NCBI GenBank assembly: GCA_024405155.1 | Contig: JAKSPC010000001.1 | Location: 124,001-188,000 of the forward strand | Reading direction: 5' to 3' | Length of the DNA: 64,000 nt | DNA from: Lachnospiraceae bacterium | GTDB lineage: Bacteria > Bacillota > Clostridia > Lachnospirales > Lachnospiraceae | In this document: positions 8,531 through 17,880 of the stretch, in pieces | Layout: each line of letters opens with the position of its first letter | Numbering within the stretch: the first letter of the stretch is position 1 | Translations under genes and position numbers: made by a program | Notes under the pieces: model-generated | Database searches by the model: none | Seen by the model: the letters and a program-made list of their open reading frames with translations, nothing else | What the model was told of the DNA's origin: nothing

Positions 8531-9286
8531 ATGCGCAAACTGGACAGCATCGACTACGCGGGGCACGGCGATCCCATGCAGTGCCTGGACGCTTATCTTC
8601 CCGACGAAAAAGGCTTCGACACGCTCATCTACATGCACGGCGGCAGCCTGGAGCACGGAGACCGTAACAAATGTCAGAAACTCCTGCCGCTTGTGGAGAA
8701 AAACATTGCGGTGGTCTCACCTGAATACCGGATGTTTCCTTCGGCGAAATTCCCGGAGTTCATTGAGGACGCGGCTGTCTGCGTGCGTTTTGTCCTGGAC
8801 CATGTGAAAGAGTGGGGCGGAAACGGACGGGTATTCGTGTCGGGCGGATCGGCTGGTGCCTGGCTTACCATGATGCTGGCCATGGATACGCATTATCTGG
8901 AAAACGCGGGCGTAAAGCAGTCTGATATTGCGGGCTACATTTCCGAAAGCGCCCAGCAGTTCGCGCATTTTGCGGTCATGAATTACAGCGGGCAGGACGG
9001 CAGACTGGAGCGCATTGATGAGACTGCCCCCATTTATTTCGTCCGTGAAGGCATGGAGATGCGGCCCATGTTCCTGATCTGGTACACCAATGACATGTGG
9101 TGCCGGCCGGAAGAAAACAGGCTGATGAAAGCATCACTGGAGCGGTTCCTGCCGGAAGGCGGTGTGCTGGATGCGCTGGAACTTACCGGAAAGCACTGCA
9201 AGCCCGAGCGGCCGGAAGAACTGCTGGCGGCATTTGAGAAATTTATCCATAAGGAGGAGAACCATGAACAAGTACAGAGACTATGA
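8531..9286 (+). CDS. Alpha/beta hydrolase, esterase/HSL-like
   Basis: I choose the ATG at 8531 because AACGGAGGTG lies just upstream; an upstream GTG (8510) would place that site inside the gene. The 251-residue product has an oxyanion-hole HGG motif ([11 protein letters not shown]), the nucleophile elbow GGSAGAW and a late TGKHC histidine, which makes a complete hydrolase triad likely with the intervening acidic residues. It is probably a cytoplasmic carboxylesterase or amidase. The last 23 bases overlap trpB in a different frame, and the trpB ribosome site lies inside this gene, so expression is linked. Substrate unknown. Confidence 0.82.
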   Translation: MRKLDSIDYAGHGDPMQCLDAYLPDEKGFDTLIYMHGGSLEHGDRNKCQKLLPLVEKNIAVVSPEYRMFPSAKFPEFIEDAAVCVRFVLDHVKEWGGNGRVFVSGGSAGAWLTMMLAMDTHYLENAGVKQSDIAGYISESAQQFAHFAVMNYSGQDGRLERIDETAPIYFVREGMEMRPMFLIWYTNDMWCRPEENRLMKASLERFLPEGGVLDALELTGKHCKPERPEELLAAFEKFIHKEENHEQVQRL

Positions 9287-10529
9287 CGGGTATTTAAAGG
9301 AATTCCCCACAACAAACGGATATTTCGGCAGATTCGGAGGCAACTACCTGGATAATCCGGATCTTCTCAAGGCTTTCGACGAGTATGCGGAAGGGTACTA
9401 TACCATAGCGCAGTCGGCGCAGTTCATTGCCGAACTGAGACGGATCCGCAGAGATTTCCAGGGACGCCCCACGCCGGTGTACCACTGCCAGACGCTTTCG
9501 GAGATGCTGGGGAAGACGCAGATCTATCTGAAGAGAGAAGATCTGAACCATACCGGCGCGCATAAACTGAATCACTGCATGGGTGAGGGACTCCTTGCCA
9601 AATATATGGGAAAGAAAAAGCTCATTGCCGAGACCGGTGCCGGTCAGCACGGTGTGGCGCTGGCGACGGCTGCGGCATATTTCAATTTGGAATGCGACAT
9701 CTACATGGGTGAAGTGGACATTGCGAAACAGGCGCCCAACGTGACAAGAATGAAGATGCTGGGAGCCAGAGTGATCCCCGTAAGTGACGGCCTGAAAACG
9801 CTGAAGGAAGCGGTAGACGCGGCTTTCGTCGCTTATTCCAAAGAATACAAAGATGCCATTTACTGCATCGGCACGGCAGCAGGTCCCCATCCCTTTCCGC
9901 TGATGGTGCGTGATTTCCAGCAGGTGATCGGTGACGAAGCCAGGGCACAGTTTCTGGAGCAGACAGGGCATCTGCCGGACAAGGTGATCGCCTGCGTGGG
10001 CGGCGGCTCCAATTCCATCGGCACCTTTGTTCCGTTCCTTCAGGACCCCGTGGAGATCTACGGCGTGGAGCCTCTGGGAAGAGGAAAAAAGCTGGGCGAA
10101 AATGCCGCCAGCATCAGCTACGGCCGGGAAGGCATCATGCACGGTTTCAATTCCATCGCGCTGTTTGACGACAAGGGTGATCCGGCACCGGCCTACTCCG
10201 TAGCCTCCGGTCTGGATTATCCGGCCGTGGGACCGGAGCACGCCTATCTTTCCGAGCAGGGACGCGTCAACTATGTGACGGTGGATGATGACGACGCCAT
10301 GGAAGCGCTGTTCATGCTGTCCCGTTATGAAGGCATTATTCCCGCCATTGAAAGCTCTCATGCGCTTGCTTATGCGATCCGCATTGCCAGAGAGGGCGGA
10401 AAACCCTGTTCCTGCCTGGTAACGCTGTCCGGCCGCGGCGACAAGGACCTGGATTACGTGGTGGAGCACTACGGCTACGGTGACGAATTCCTGGCAAAGA
10501 TGGCAAAAAAGAGAGAAAAAGAAATCTGA
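9264..10529 (+). CDS. trpB: Tryptophan synthase beta chain, stand-alone
   Basis: The start follows AAGGAGG closely and gives 421 residues, slightly longer than usual. TrpB condenses indole with L-serine. Visible marks are [12 protein letters not shown] with the PLP lysine at about K101, [13 protein letters not shown] with the catalytic glutamate, the PLP phosphate loop GGGSNSIG, and a late SGRGDKDLD. No trpA or other trp gene is nearby, and the gene is coupled to an esterase-like gene. It may salvage indole, or its TrpA may be encoded elsewhere. It ends one base before the stop codon of the convergent MFS gene, with no room for a terminator. Confidence 0.92.
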   Translation: MNKYRDYDGYLKEFPTTNGYFGRFGGNYLDNPDLLKAFDEYAEGYYTIAQSAQFIAELRRIRRDFQGRPTPVYHCQTLSEMLGKTQIYLKREDLNHTGAHKLNHCMGEGLLAKYMGKKKLIAETGAGQHGVALATAAAYFNLECDIYMGEVDIAKQAPNVTRMKMLGARVIPVSDGLKTLKEAVDAAFVAYSKEYKDAIYCIGTAAGPHPFPLMVRDFQQVIGDEARAQFLEQTGHLPDKVIACVGGGSNSIGTFVPFLQDPVEIYGVEPLGRGKKLGENAASISYGREGIMHGFNSIALFDDKGDPAPAYSVASGLDYPAVGPEHAYLSEQGRVNYVTVDDDDAMEALFMLSRYEGIIPAIESSHALAYAIRIAREGGKPCSCLVTLSGRGDKDLDYVVEHYGYGDEFLAKMAKKREKEI

Positions 10530-10530
10530 C

Positions 10531-11784
10531 TTATTTTTCCAGTTCCTTCTTTGCCAGCCGGCACAGGAAGAGGTAAAGAAGGGCGGAGGTAAAGGCGACT
10601 GCCGCGGCGATGCGCAGCCCCACGTCGTAGGTGCCGAACCGGTCAAAGGCGGAATTCATCAGAGGATTTACCACCATGTTGGCCACGGCTACGGCAGCCA
10701 GTGCCATGCCCACCATGGTATCGTAGGTGCGCTTTCCCAGAATGGCGCTGGTGGAAAGGGCGGGCAGGAGCGTGGTAAGAGGCAGCCCGATGGAAATGAG
10801 AAGTGTGGGCAGGATGGCGCTTCCCAGGGAATTCACGCCGCACAGGAGCAGCGCGCCAAGCCCCACGCTGATGGTAGAGATCACGAAAACGGGCTTTGCG
10901 CCGATCAGATCGCACAGTGTTCCGTCCAGGATCTTGGTGCCCGCAAGCAAAAGAAACATGAGGCTCTGGATCCTGGCGGCATCTTCCGGTGCCACGCCTT
11001 TATCCATCAGACAGGAGAACAGGATCTGGTACGGCGCGTAGGTGCAGGCTGCCGCAAGGAACGCCGACAGCAAAAACAGCCACAGCACCGGTGATCTTTT
11101 CAGACGTTCCATGGAGAAGCCCTCGAAATCCGGGAGCTTCTTTTTCTTTCCCTTTTTTGCGGAAAGCTCCGCCGCATCGGCGCCATAGGGGACAAGCCCC
11201 ATTTCAGAAGGCTTTTCCCGTACTAAAAGGAAGACTGCGATCGCCGCAATAATGATGAGAGCGCCGGCAAAGTATTGGGAGGCTCTCCAGCCTTTTTCCT
11301 GCATGATGTCTGTAAGGATAATGGCAAAAAAGCTGGCACCAAGCCCGCTGGCCGCCGTGATGACGCCCAGGATGGTGCCGCGGTATTTCACGAACCATTC
11401 GCCCACCAGTTTGGAAATGGCGGCAGTGGAATAGGTGGCTTCAAAAAGGCCCAGCAGCATGGCAAACAGACAGTACGCAAGGACGGTGGTGGAGGAAGCC
11501 AGACCGAAGAAGGAAAGTCCCATCACCAGAAGGCCGCAGAATGCCAGCTTCCGGAAACCGAATTTTTTGTACACCAGCCCGAAGGTGGCGTTGGAAAGGA
11601 AGGTGCCGATGGAACGCAGGCTTGCCGCAAAGGAAACGGAGGTCCTGCTGGCGGAAAGACCCTTGGAAACGGGCACCAGATAGAGGCTGTTCAGGTTGTT
11701 GGTAAGGCCGGCTCTCACCGCATAGCCGATGAGAACGGTTATGGCAATGACCCAGCAGTAGTTTTTACGTAAAAATGCTTTCAT
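10531..11784 (-). CDS. MFS transporter
   Basis: This 417-residue membrane protein has about twelve hydrophobic helices with a charged central loop (AKKGKKKKLPDFEG), typical of the major facilitator superfamily and like the oxalate/formate antiporter group. Loop motifs such as FGLVYKKFGFRKL fit the conserved MFS loop between helices 2 and 3. Substrate unknown. The gene is divergent from an FAD oxidoreductase; its promoter would be the mirrored extended -10 at 11793-11798, which would give a transcript with almost no leader. It converges with trpB at a 1-base gap. Confidence 0.9.
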   Translation of the reverse strand: MKAFLRKNYCWVIAITVLIGYAVRAGLTNNLNSLYLVPVSKGLSASRTSVSFAASLRSIGTFLSNATFGLVYKKFGFRKLAFCGLLVMGLSFFGLASSTTVLAYCLFAMLLGLFEATYSTAAISKLVGEWFVKYRGTILGVITAASGLGASFFAIILTDIMQEKGWRASQYFAGALIIIAAIAVFLLVREKPSEMGLVPYGADAAELSAKKGKKKKLPDFEGFSMERLKRSPVLWLFLLSAFLAAACTYAPYQILFSCLMDKGVAPEDAARIQSLMFLLLAGTKILDGTLCDLIGAKPVFVISTISVGLGALLLCGVNSLGSAILPTLLISIGLPLTTLLPALSTSAILGKRTYDTMVGMALAAVAVANMVVNPLMNSAFDRFGTYDVGLRIAAAVAFTSALLYLFLCRLAKKELEK

Positions 11785-11791
11785 AAGTCAG

Positions 11792-11829
11792 CATTATATC
11801 ACACATCAGGAAACATTGGTGATATAATG
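11792..11829. promoter_or_regulatory. Mirrored divergent promoters
   Basis: CATTATATCAC (11792-11802) and GTGATATAATG (11819-11829) are perfect 11-base inverted arms with a 16-base centre. Each arm contains an extended -10 box, TGATATAAT, pointing outward: left to the MFS gene, right to the FAD oxidoreductase gene. I see no good -35 box for either, so a bound activator or repressor on the dyad is plausible. Confidence 0.6.
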
Positions 11830-11852
11830 AAATCGAGTTTCGGAGGCATTCC

Positions 11853-14219
11853 ATGGAATTTGAACGGATCGAAAAAACATATGACTTCGTGGTGGTAGGC
11901 GGCGGCTTTACCGGCGTCTGCACGGCCATACAGGCAAGCCGGGAAGGGCTGAAAACAGCCCTGATCACCAACCGGGGCTTTATCGGCGGAAACTCCGGCT
12001 GCGAGGTGCGCTGTCCCGTGGACGGCGCCGACGGCGAGCATCAGTTCAACTTTAACGCCCGCGAGACCGGGCTCATTGAGGAGATCCGCCTGGAAAATCT
12101 GCGGGTAAATCCTGAAGGAAATCCTTATCGTTGGGACATGGTCCTCATGGACTTCATTGCCGCCGAAAAGGATCTGGATCTTTATTTAAACACCTGCATC
12201 GACCGGGTGGAGACCGCTGAGGGACAGGCAAACGGCAAAAAGGAAGCGAAGCCGGCCCATATCACAAAAGTCTCCGGTATCCAGGTGACTACCGAAAAAC
12301 GGTACGACTTTACGGCATCCTTCTTCGCGGACAATACCGGAGACGGTACCATCAGCATGCTTTCCGGCTGCGGCTTTGCCGAAGGCGCGGAACCGGAGGA
12401 AGCTTACGGCGAAAAGATCGCCGCCTGCTGTGAAAAAGGCGACGTGCTTTTAGGGACGCTTACTTATAACGCAAAAGACATGGGACATCCGGTGGATTTC
12501 GTTCCGCCGGCAAATGCCTTTGACATGGAAAAAAGCGGGTGCCTTGATCACCGCGAGATCCCCGATGCCATGTTTCAGCGCTTCGTCTGGTTCTACGAGA
12601 CCGGCGCGGGGCTTGACCAGGCAAAGGATTCTGAAGAGGTGGCCGCAAAGCACCGGGAGCTTCTTTTCAGTATCTGGGATCATATCAAGAAGCATCCGGA
12701 AAAGTACGGCGCGGAAAACTACGATTTTGAATACATTTCCCCCTTCGTGGGAAAGCGGGAATCCCGCCGGGTGGACGGGCTGTACCGGTTAAAGGAACAG
12801 GACGTTTACTACCAGAAGGATTTCGAAGACGCCTGCGGATACGGCGGCTGGGCCATCGATCTGCATGACGGCAAAGGATTCTTCGGCACCGGTCCGGAGA
12901 ACTGGTGGGTATATCTGCGGGGCATTTATCCCATTCCTCTTCGCACTGCCATTGCGAAAGACGCGGACAACCTGTTCGTGGTGGGCAGATGCTTTTCCGT
13001 GACCCACGTGGCGCTGGGGTCTACCCGGTTAAACGCCACTCTTGCCACGGTGGGACAGGCCGTGGGCATTGCCGCCGCCATCTGCAAAGAGCGCGACATC
13101 ACGCCGCTTAGGTTTGGCGGGGACGAGATCAAAGAACTGCATTTGAGGCAGTGGCGGGCAGACCAGACCGTCATCGGTTATCGGAACACCGATGCCGCGG
13201 ATCTGGCGCTTTCCGCAAAGGCATCCGTTTCCTCCGAAAAGCGGTTTGTCATGGAAGAGCCGGAAAAGTTCTTCCCGGTGGATACCGTTTTCGGACAGAG
13301 CATGCCGGCAAAACCGGGCATGAAGAGCGTGAGTTTCTGTTATCGCTGGCTTGCTGACCGAGGGAACATGTCGGGCTGTGGAAAAGCTGCGGAGAAGACT
13401 GCGGCCGACGCTGTACTGCGTGTTTCTGTGTTCCGTTCGGAAAAGCCCCAGAATTACGGCCCGGAGATCCTGCTGAAAGAATTCCGCCTGCAGCTTTCCC
13501 CTACGGGTGAAGGCGGCGCGTGGTTCACCCTGGACCTTTCGGACATCGCCTTTGAAAAGGAGTTTATCTTCTTTCAATTTGAGCCGGAGTGCGCCGGCAC
13601 GGTTCCGGAACTGGCAGCGGCCACAAAGCGCCTTCCCGGCGTGTGCGGTCTCATGCAGAAGAAAAACGATCTGCCCAACATGGTGGATTACGAAACGCTG
13701 ACGCCGCTCCCCGCGGAGTGGATGAAGCTTGGCGTGCCGTTAAAGCTCAGAAAGTATTCCACAGCTTCCCAGCCCAACGTGAACTGGGCGTTCTGTTTTA
13801 AGACAGAGCCGGAACTTTCCTTCTACGGCGGAGAAAACCTGAATAACGGCTACCTTCGTCCCTACGGACAGCCGAACATCTGGACGGCAGAGGGGGCGGA
13901 AGGCGAATGGGCGGAGCTTCGTTTCGACAGCGGAAAAGAGATCCTGGAGGTTGACATAACTTTTGATACGAATCTCAACTTCCGCGTGCGGAACGTAAAG
14001 CCATACGCCTTTAACGTTATGGAAGAAGCCGTGCGGGACTATGAACTGTGGGCCGAAACGAACGGTGCCTGGAAAAAGATCCGCACCGTCACCGGAAACC
14101 ATCAGCGCGTCAACCGGCTGAAGTTTGCCGGGGCGGTAACGGCGGATGCGGTAAAGATCGTGATCCGCGCAACCAACGGCTGCCCGAACGCGGCGATCTA
14201 TAACATAAGTATTTATTAG
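11853..14219 (+). CDS. Large FAD-dependent oxidoreductase with C-terminal discoidin-like domain
   Basis: The 788-residue protein opens with a dinucleotide-binding motif (FVVVGGGFTGVCTAIQAS) and IGGNSGCEVRC, as in the FAD_oxidored family. The second half holds the family's SRLNATLATVGQ-like segment (STRLNATLATVGQAVG). The final 250 residues are beta-rich and resemble an F5/8 type C (discoidin) fold. No signal peptide is seen, so it should be cytoplasmic. CGGAGG precedes the start. It is followed by a D-aminoacylase gene 41 bases away; the divergent MFS could bring in the substrate. Substrate not known. Confidence 0.82.
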   Translation: MEFERIEKTYDFVVVGGGFTGVCTAIQASREGLKTALITNRGFIGGNSGCEVRCPVDGADGEHQFNFNARETGLIEEIRLENLRVNPEGNPYRWDMVLMDFIAAEKDLDLYLNTCIDRVETAEGQANGKKEAKPAHITKVSGIQVTTEKRYDFTASFFADNTGDGTISMLSGCGFAEGAEPEEAYGEKIAACCEKGDVLLGTLTYNAKDMGHPVDFVPPANAFDMEKSGCLDHREIPDAMFQRFVWFYETGAGLDQAKDSEEVAAKHRELLFSIWDHIKKHPEKYGAENYDFEYISPFVGKRESRRVDGLYRLKEQDVYYQKDFEDACGYGGWAIDLHDGKGFFGTGPENWWVYLRGIYPIPLRTAIAKDADNLFVVGRCFSVTHVALGSTRLNATLATVGQAVGIAAAICKERDITPLRFGGDEIKELHLRQWRADQTVIGYRNTDAADLALSAKASVSSEKRFVMEEPEKFFPVDTVFGQSMPAKPGMKSVSFCYRWLADRGNMSGCGKAAEKTAADAVLRVSVFRSEKPQNYGPEILLKEFRLQLSPTGEGGAWFTLDLSDIAFEKEFIFFQFEPECAGTVPELAAATKRLPGVCGLMQKKNDLPNMVDYETLTPLPAEWMKLGVPLKLRKYSTASQPNVNWAFCFKTEPELSFYGGENLNNGYLRPYGQPNIWTAEGAEGEWAELRFDSGKEILEVDITFDTNLNFRVRNVKPYAFNVMEEAVRDYELWAETNGAWKKIRTVTGNHQRVNRLKFAGAVTADAVKIVIRATNGCPNAAIYNISIY

Positions 14220-14260
14220 AGCGCCTGCCCCAAAACGGACGCATCTATGAGAGGATAGTT

Positions 14261-15934
14261 ATGATGTATCAGCTGTACATTAAAAACGCAAACATCATCG
14301 ACGGTACCGGCGCGGCACCGTTTGCCGGCGACATCGCCGTAAAGGACGGAAAGCTTATCGTATTTCCGAAGCCGGATAAGGACGCTTCTGCCGCTTCGCA
14401 GGTTTCTCCCGAAAAACGGACCGAAGCCGCGAAAGCTCTGGAAAGTGCTGCGGAAGTCATCGACGCCAAAGGTCTCACCCTTGCGCCCGGCTTCATCGAC
14501 GCCCACTGTCACGAGGACGAAACGCTGGGAAACGACGCCTCCACATTAAGCAAGCTCTCCCAGGGCATCACTACCTGCTGCTGCGGCCAGTGCGGCGAAA
14601 GCTATTTCCCCGTGCCCACGGATCCGGAGCACCTGGCGATCTTAAAGCAGTCCAAGAGAGAATACCTGGAGTCACCGGACTGCGCCTTCGCGGACTGTTT
14701 CGAGGACTTCACCAGCTTTGAGAATTATCGGAAGTATCTGGAAAAACGTCCCACGGCCTATAATTACACAATGCTTTGCGGCCACGGCACCCTGCGCGCT
14801 TCGGTCATGGGCATGGAAAACAGAAAGCCCACAAAGGAAGAAATGGAGCGCATGAAAGAGCTGCTGCGCGAGGCCATGGAACATGGCGCGTGGGGACTTT
14901 CCACAGGTCTCATGTATGCCCCCGGCACCTACGCCGACGAGGAAGAGGTGACGGAGCTCTGCAAGGTGGCCGGCGAATACGGCGGCTACTATGCCGTACA
15001 TTTACGCAATGAAGGCGGACAGTTCGAGGAATCCGTGGAAGAGGCTATCCGCACCGCCAAAAATTCCGGCTGTCGTCTGGACCTTTCCCACCACAAATCC
15101 TGCGGCAGGGAAAACTGGGGCAAGACAAAAAAGACGCTCAAGATGATCAAAGACGCCAACGCAGAAGGCATGCATGTCTTTACGGATGTGTATCCTTACC
15201 TTGCCACCGGCAACTACATCAACATATCGCTCCCCCGGGAGTTTTTCGCCAACGGACAGGCAAAGATGCAGGAACTGCTGCGTGACCCGGCCGTCCGTGC
15301 GGAGATGAAGCAGAAGATCATCGACTGGAAGGAGAGCCGTTACAACAACTGCGGCGGATTCTCCGGTATCGTGGTATGCAGCGCGCCGGCCACCCCCGAA
15401 GCCGTGGGAAAGAGCATCGCGGACTACGCGAAGTCCATTGGAAAAGATGAATTTGAGGCATATTTCGACCTCTGCGCGGATAACGGCCCCCTGGGCCAGG
15501 CGGCCTACTTTGCCATGAGCGAAGAGGACCTGGAAAGGATCCTCCTGGATGACAACTCCGTCATCTGCACAGACTCCTATTCCATCGGGCCGGATAACGC
15601 CGTGCATCCCCGGGCCTTCGGGTCCTTCCCCATCTGCCTTGGCAGCTTCGTGCGTGAAAAGAAGCTCATGCCGCTGGAAAAGATGATAAACAAAATGACC
15701 GGAAAGACGGCAGAGCTTCTGCAGATCGAAGGAAAGGGCATCATCGCCGACGGCTTTGATGCGGACCTGGTGCTGCTTGATCCGGAGACCGTGGCGGAGA
15801 AGAGTGACTTTGTGAATTCCCGGGCGCTGGCCGACGGCATCTGCCGTGTGATCGTTGCCGGCGAGACGGTTTATAAAGATAAGCAGCTTACCGGCAAAAA
15901 GCCCGGAAAGTTCATCAGCTACAAAAACAGGTAA
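14261..15934 (+). CDS. N-acyl-D-amino-acid deacylase family amidohydrolase
   Basis: The 557-residue protein matches the D-aminoacylase branch of the amidohydrolase superfamily: IIDGTGAAPFAGDIAVKDGK at the N-terminus, the metal motif GFIDAHCHED (residues differ from the more usual HTHYD), GQCG with the metal-ligand cysteine, LSHHKSCGRENWGK and DVYPYLATG. These enzymes remove the acyl group from N-acyl-D-amino acids; related members are dihydroorotase- or hydantoinase-like. A GAGAGGATAG ribosome site is present; two adjacent ATG codons make the start uncertain by one residue. It probably shares a transcript with the FAD oxidoreductase, which may act on the released product. Confidence 0.85.
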   Translation: MMYQLYIKNANIIDGTGAAPFAGDIAVKDGKLIVFPKPDKDASAASQVSPEKRTEAAKALESAAEVIDAKGLTLAPGFIDAHCHEDETLGNDASTLSKLSQGITTCCCGQCGESYFPVPTDPEHLAILKQSKREYLESPDCAFADCFEDFTSFENYRKYLEKRPTAYNYTMLCGHGTLRASVMGMENRKPTKEEMERMKELLREAMEHGAWGLSTGLMYAPGTYADEEEVTELCKVAGEYGGYYAVHLRNEGGQFEESVEEAIRTAKNSGCRLDLSHHKSCGRENWGKTKKTLKMIKDANAEGMHVFTDVYPYLATGNYINISLPREFFANGQAKMQELLRDPAVRAEMKQKIIDWKESRYNNCGGFSGIVVCSAPATPEAVGKSIADYAKSIGKDEFEAYFDLCADNGPLGQAAYFAMSEEDLERILLDDNSVICTDSYSIGPDNAVHPRAFGSFPICLGSFVREKKLMPLEKMINKMTGKTAELLQIEGKGIIADGFDADLVLLDPETVAEKSDFVNSRALADGICRVIVAGETVYKDKQLTGKKPGKFISYKNR

Positions 15935-15964
15935 AACATCTATCCGGACCCGGGAGAGTGAGAA

Positions 15965-16516
15965 ATGGCTGAAAGAGACTTCATATATGAAAAGCTGGAA
16001 CACATGGCTGCGGCAGCGGGTTTTTCGCACTACGGGCCGTTAAAAAAAGAAGCGCTGGTGGTGCGCAAAGAAGTGCGCGACATGTGCGCCGTGAACCGGT
16101 GCGGAAAGTACGGCACCTCCTGGGTATGCCCGCCGGGCTGCGGGGAACTTTCGGAACTTGCCGAAAAGCTTTCCAAAGTGAGCGGCGGCATCATCCTTCA
16201 GTCCACCGGGGAAATGGAGGACGATTTCGACTTTGAGTCCATTGCGGAGACCAGCGAGCTGCAGAAAGAACGTTTTGCGACGTTTATGAAAAAGCTGGCA
16301 GCAGAAGACGGACAGTTTCTGCCGCTTTCTTCCGGCGGCTGCGGGATCTGCGAAAAGTGCACCTACCCCGACGCCCCCTGCCGGTTCCCCGACCGGGCAT
16401 TTCCCTCCATGGAAGCCTGCGGCCTGGTGGTAAACGACGTGTGCAAGGCCTCCGGCATCCCCTACAACTACGGTCCCCGCACCATGACCTTCACGGGGTG
16501 CGTGCTGTACATATAA
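15965..16516 (+). CDS. DUF2284 cysteine-rich metal-binding protein
   Basis: The 183-residue protein carries the DUF2284 pattern: cysteines at DMCAVNRCGKYGTSWVCPPGC and GGCGICEKCTYPDAPC, with a late FTGCVLY. These probably bind zinc or an iron-sulfur cluster; the family has no firm function. GGGAGAG lies before the ATG. The last two residues (YI) and the TAA stop are encoded by the first bases of a palindrome unit (16508-16544), so the repeat array overlaps the coding end. Confidence 0.85.
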   Translation: MAERDFIYEKLEHMAAAAGFSHYGPLKKEALVVRKEVRDMCAVNRCGKYGTSWVCPPGCGELSELAEKLSKVSGGIILQSTGEMEDDFDFESIAETSELQKERFATFMKKLAAEDGQFLPLSSGGCGICEKCTYPDAPCRFPDRAFPSMEACGLVVNDVCKASGIPYNYGPRTMTFTGCVLYI

Positions 16517-16799
16517 TAGACGGTTTTCTGCTGAATTATATGTATTTTTCCGGTGTATTGTAAGACGATATGCATATAATAGGGCATTTCTGGGGCAATT
16601 ATATGTATCAGACGGCAGTCGGCAGGGCCTAATGTACATATAATAGACGATTTTCTGCCGAATTATATGTACCAGACGGCAGTCAGCAGGGTCTAAAGTA
16701 CATATAATAGACGATTTTCTGCTGAATTATATGTATCCGGCAGCGGCCGGCAGGGTGTGACATACATATATTTGGGCGGCTTTTGCCGGATCATATGTA
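16508..16799 (+). repeat. Palindrome array B (five units, 63-64 bp period)
   Basis: Units are 16508-16544, 16571-16607, 16635-16671, 16699-16735 and 16763-16799. Starts are 63, 64, 64 and 64 bases apart. Each 37-base unit has TACATATAAT-like and ATTATATGTA-like arms; 16571 begins TGC and 16763 is more diverged. Cores such as AGACGATTTTCTGC carry a T-run in the same orientation. Three of the 26-27 base linkers are themselves similar (CAGACGGCAGTCGGCAGGG type), so this array probably grew by tandem duplication. It spans the gap between the DUF2284 and rsmH genes. Confidence 0.9.
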
Positions 16800-16833
16800 C
16801 GCCGTGGCTGTTCGCAGGACAGGAACGAGGTTT

Positions 16834-17877
16834 ATGGAAGAAAACACGGAACATAAAAGAAGAATACATTACAGCGGGAAGTACCCGAAGAAGTTTGAGG
16901 AGAAGTACAAGGAGCATGCGCCCGAAAAGTATGCGGAAACGGTGGCTCATGTGGTAGAGAAGGGCAGCACGCCGGCCGGCATGCACATCCCCATCTGCGT
17001 GGGGGAGATCATGGAGATCCTGGACATTAAGCCCGGCGAGCGCGGCCTTGACTGCACCCTGGGCTACGGCGGTCACAGCACGGAAATGCTGAAATGCCTT
17101 CAGGGGAAAGGCCACCTCACTTCTCTGGACGTGGATCCCATCGAGTCGGAAAAGACCGAAAAGCGCCTGCGCGAAAAAGGCTTTGGCGAAGAGATCTTCA
17201 CTGTTCGCCACATGAACTTTGCGGACATCGACAAGGCGACTGAAGCGGACGGCCCCTTTGATTTCGTTCTGGCAGACCTGGGCGTTTCCTCCATGCAGAT
17301 CGACGATCCGGAAAGAGGCTTTTCCTACAAGCTCTCCGGTCCGCTGGATCTGCGCATGGATCCCACGAAGGGAGAAAGCGCGGCCATGCGGCTCCGCGCT
17401 ATGACGAAAGACGAGATCGCTTCCATGCTTTCGGAAAATGCCGACGAGCCCTATGCGGAAGAGATCGCTTCCGCCATCATTAAGACTTATAAAAAGGGCG
17501 GCACCATCGAACGGACGGAAGACCTGAAAAAAGTCATTGAAGGCGCGCTTTGGAAAGTGCCGAAAACGGAGCAGAAAGAAGCCGTGAAAAAATCCTGCCA
17601 GCGCACGTTTCAGGCGCTGCGCATAGACGTGAACAACGAATTCGAAGTGCTTTACGAGATGCTTTCGAAACTGCCCGGAGCACTTGCCCCCGGCGGCCGC
17701 GCGGCCATCCTCACCTTCCATTCCGGGGAGGACCGGCTGGTGAAAAAAGCCTTCAAAGAGGCCAAAGCGGACGGCGCGTTTACGGAGATCGCGGAAGACA
17801 TCATTCGCCCCTCGGCGGAAGAGTGCCGCAGAAATCCCAGGGCCACCTGCGCGAAGCTGCGCTGGGCCAGGAGATAG
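16834..17877 (+). CDS. rsmH: RsmH-like 16S rRNA (cytosine-N4) methyltransferase
   Basis: RsmH methylates C1402 of 16S rRNA. The protein shows LDCTLGYGGHSTEML, DLGVSSMQID, RGFSYKLSGPLDLRMDP, FQALRIDVNNE and ILTFHSGEDRLVKKAF; most RsmH proteins read FHSLEDR at the last motif. I place the start at 16834, after AGGAACGAGG, giving 347 residues; the frame is open to 16783, but that would begin inside the repeat array. The N-terminus is longer than usual. No mraZ, ftsL or murE is beside it, so it lies outside the usual division cluster and may be a paralogue. A 3-base gap separates it from the TSUP gene. Confidence 0.88.
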   Translation: MEENTEHKRRIHYSGKYPKKFEEKYKEHAPEKYAETVAHVVEKGSTPAGMHIPICVGEIMEILDIKPGERGLDCTLGYGGHSTEMLKCLQGKGHLTSLDVDPIESEKTEKRLREKGFGEEIFTVRHMNFADIDKATEADGPFDFVLADLGVSSMQIDDPERGFSYKLSGPLDLRMDPTKGESAAMRLRAMTKDEIASMLSENADEPYAEEIASAIIKTYKKGGTIERTEDLKKVIEGALWKVPKTEQKEAVKKSCQRTFQALRIDVNNEFEVLYEMLSKLPGALAPGGRAAILTFHSGEDRLVKKAFKEAKADGAFTEIAEDIIRPSAEECRRNPRATCAKLRWARR

Positions 17878-17880
17878 TAT

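Noticed and set aside
16508..16735. Promoters in the palindrome arrays (TATAAT on both strands)
   Set aside because: The TATAAT words are part of the conserved arms, and no -35-like sequence stands at the right distance in the linkers.
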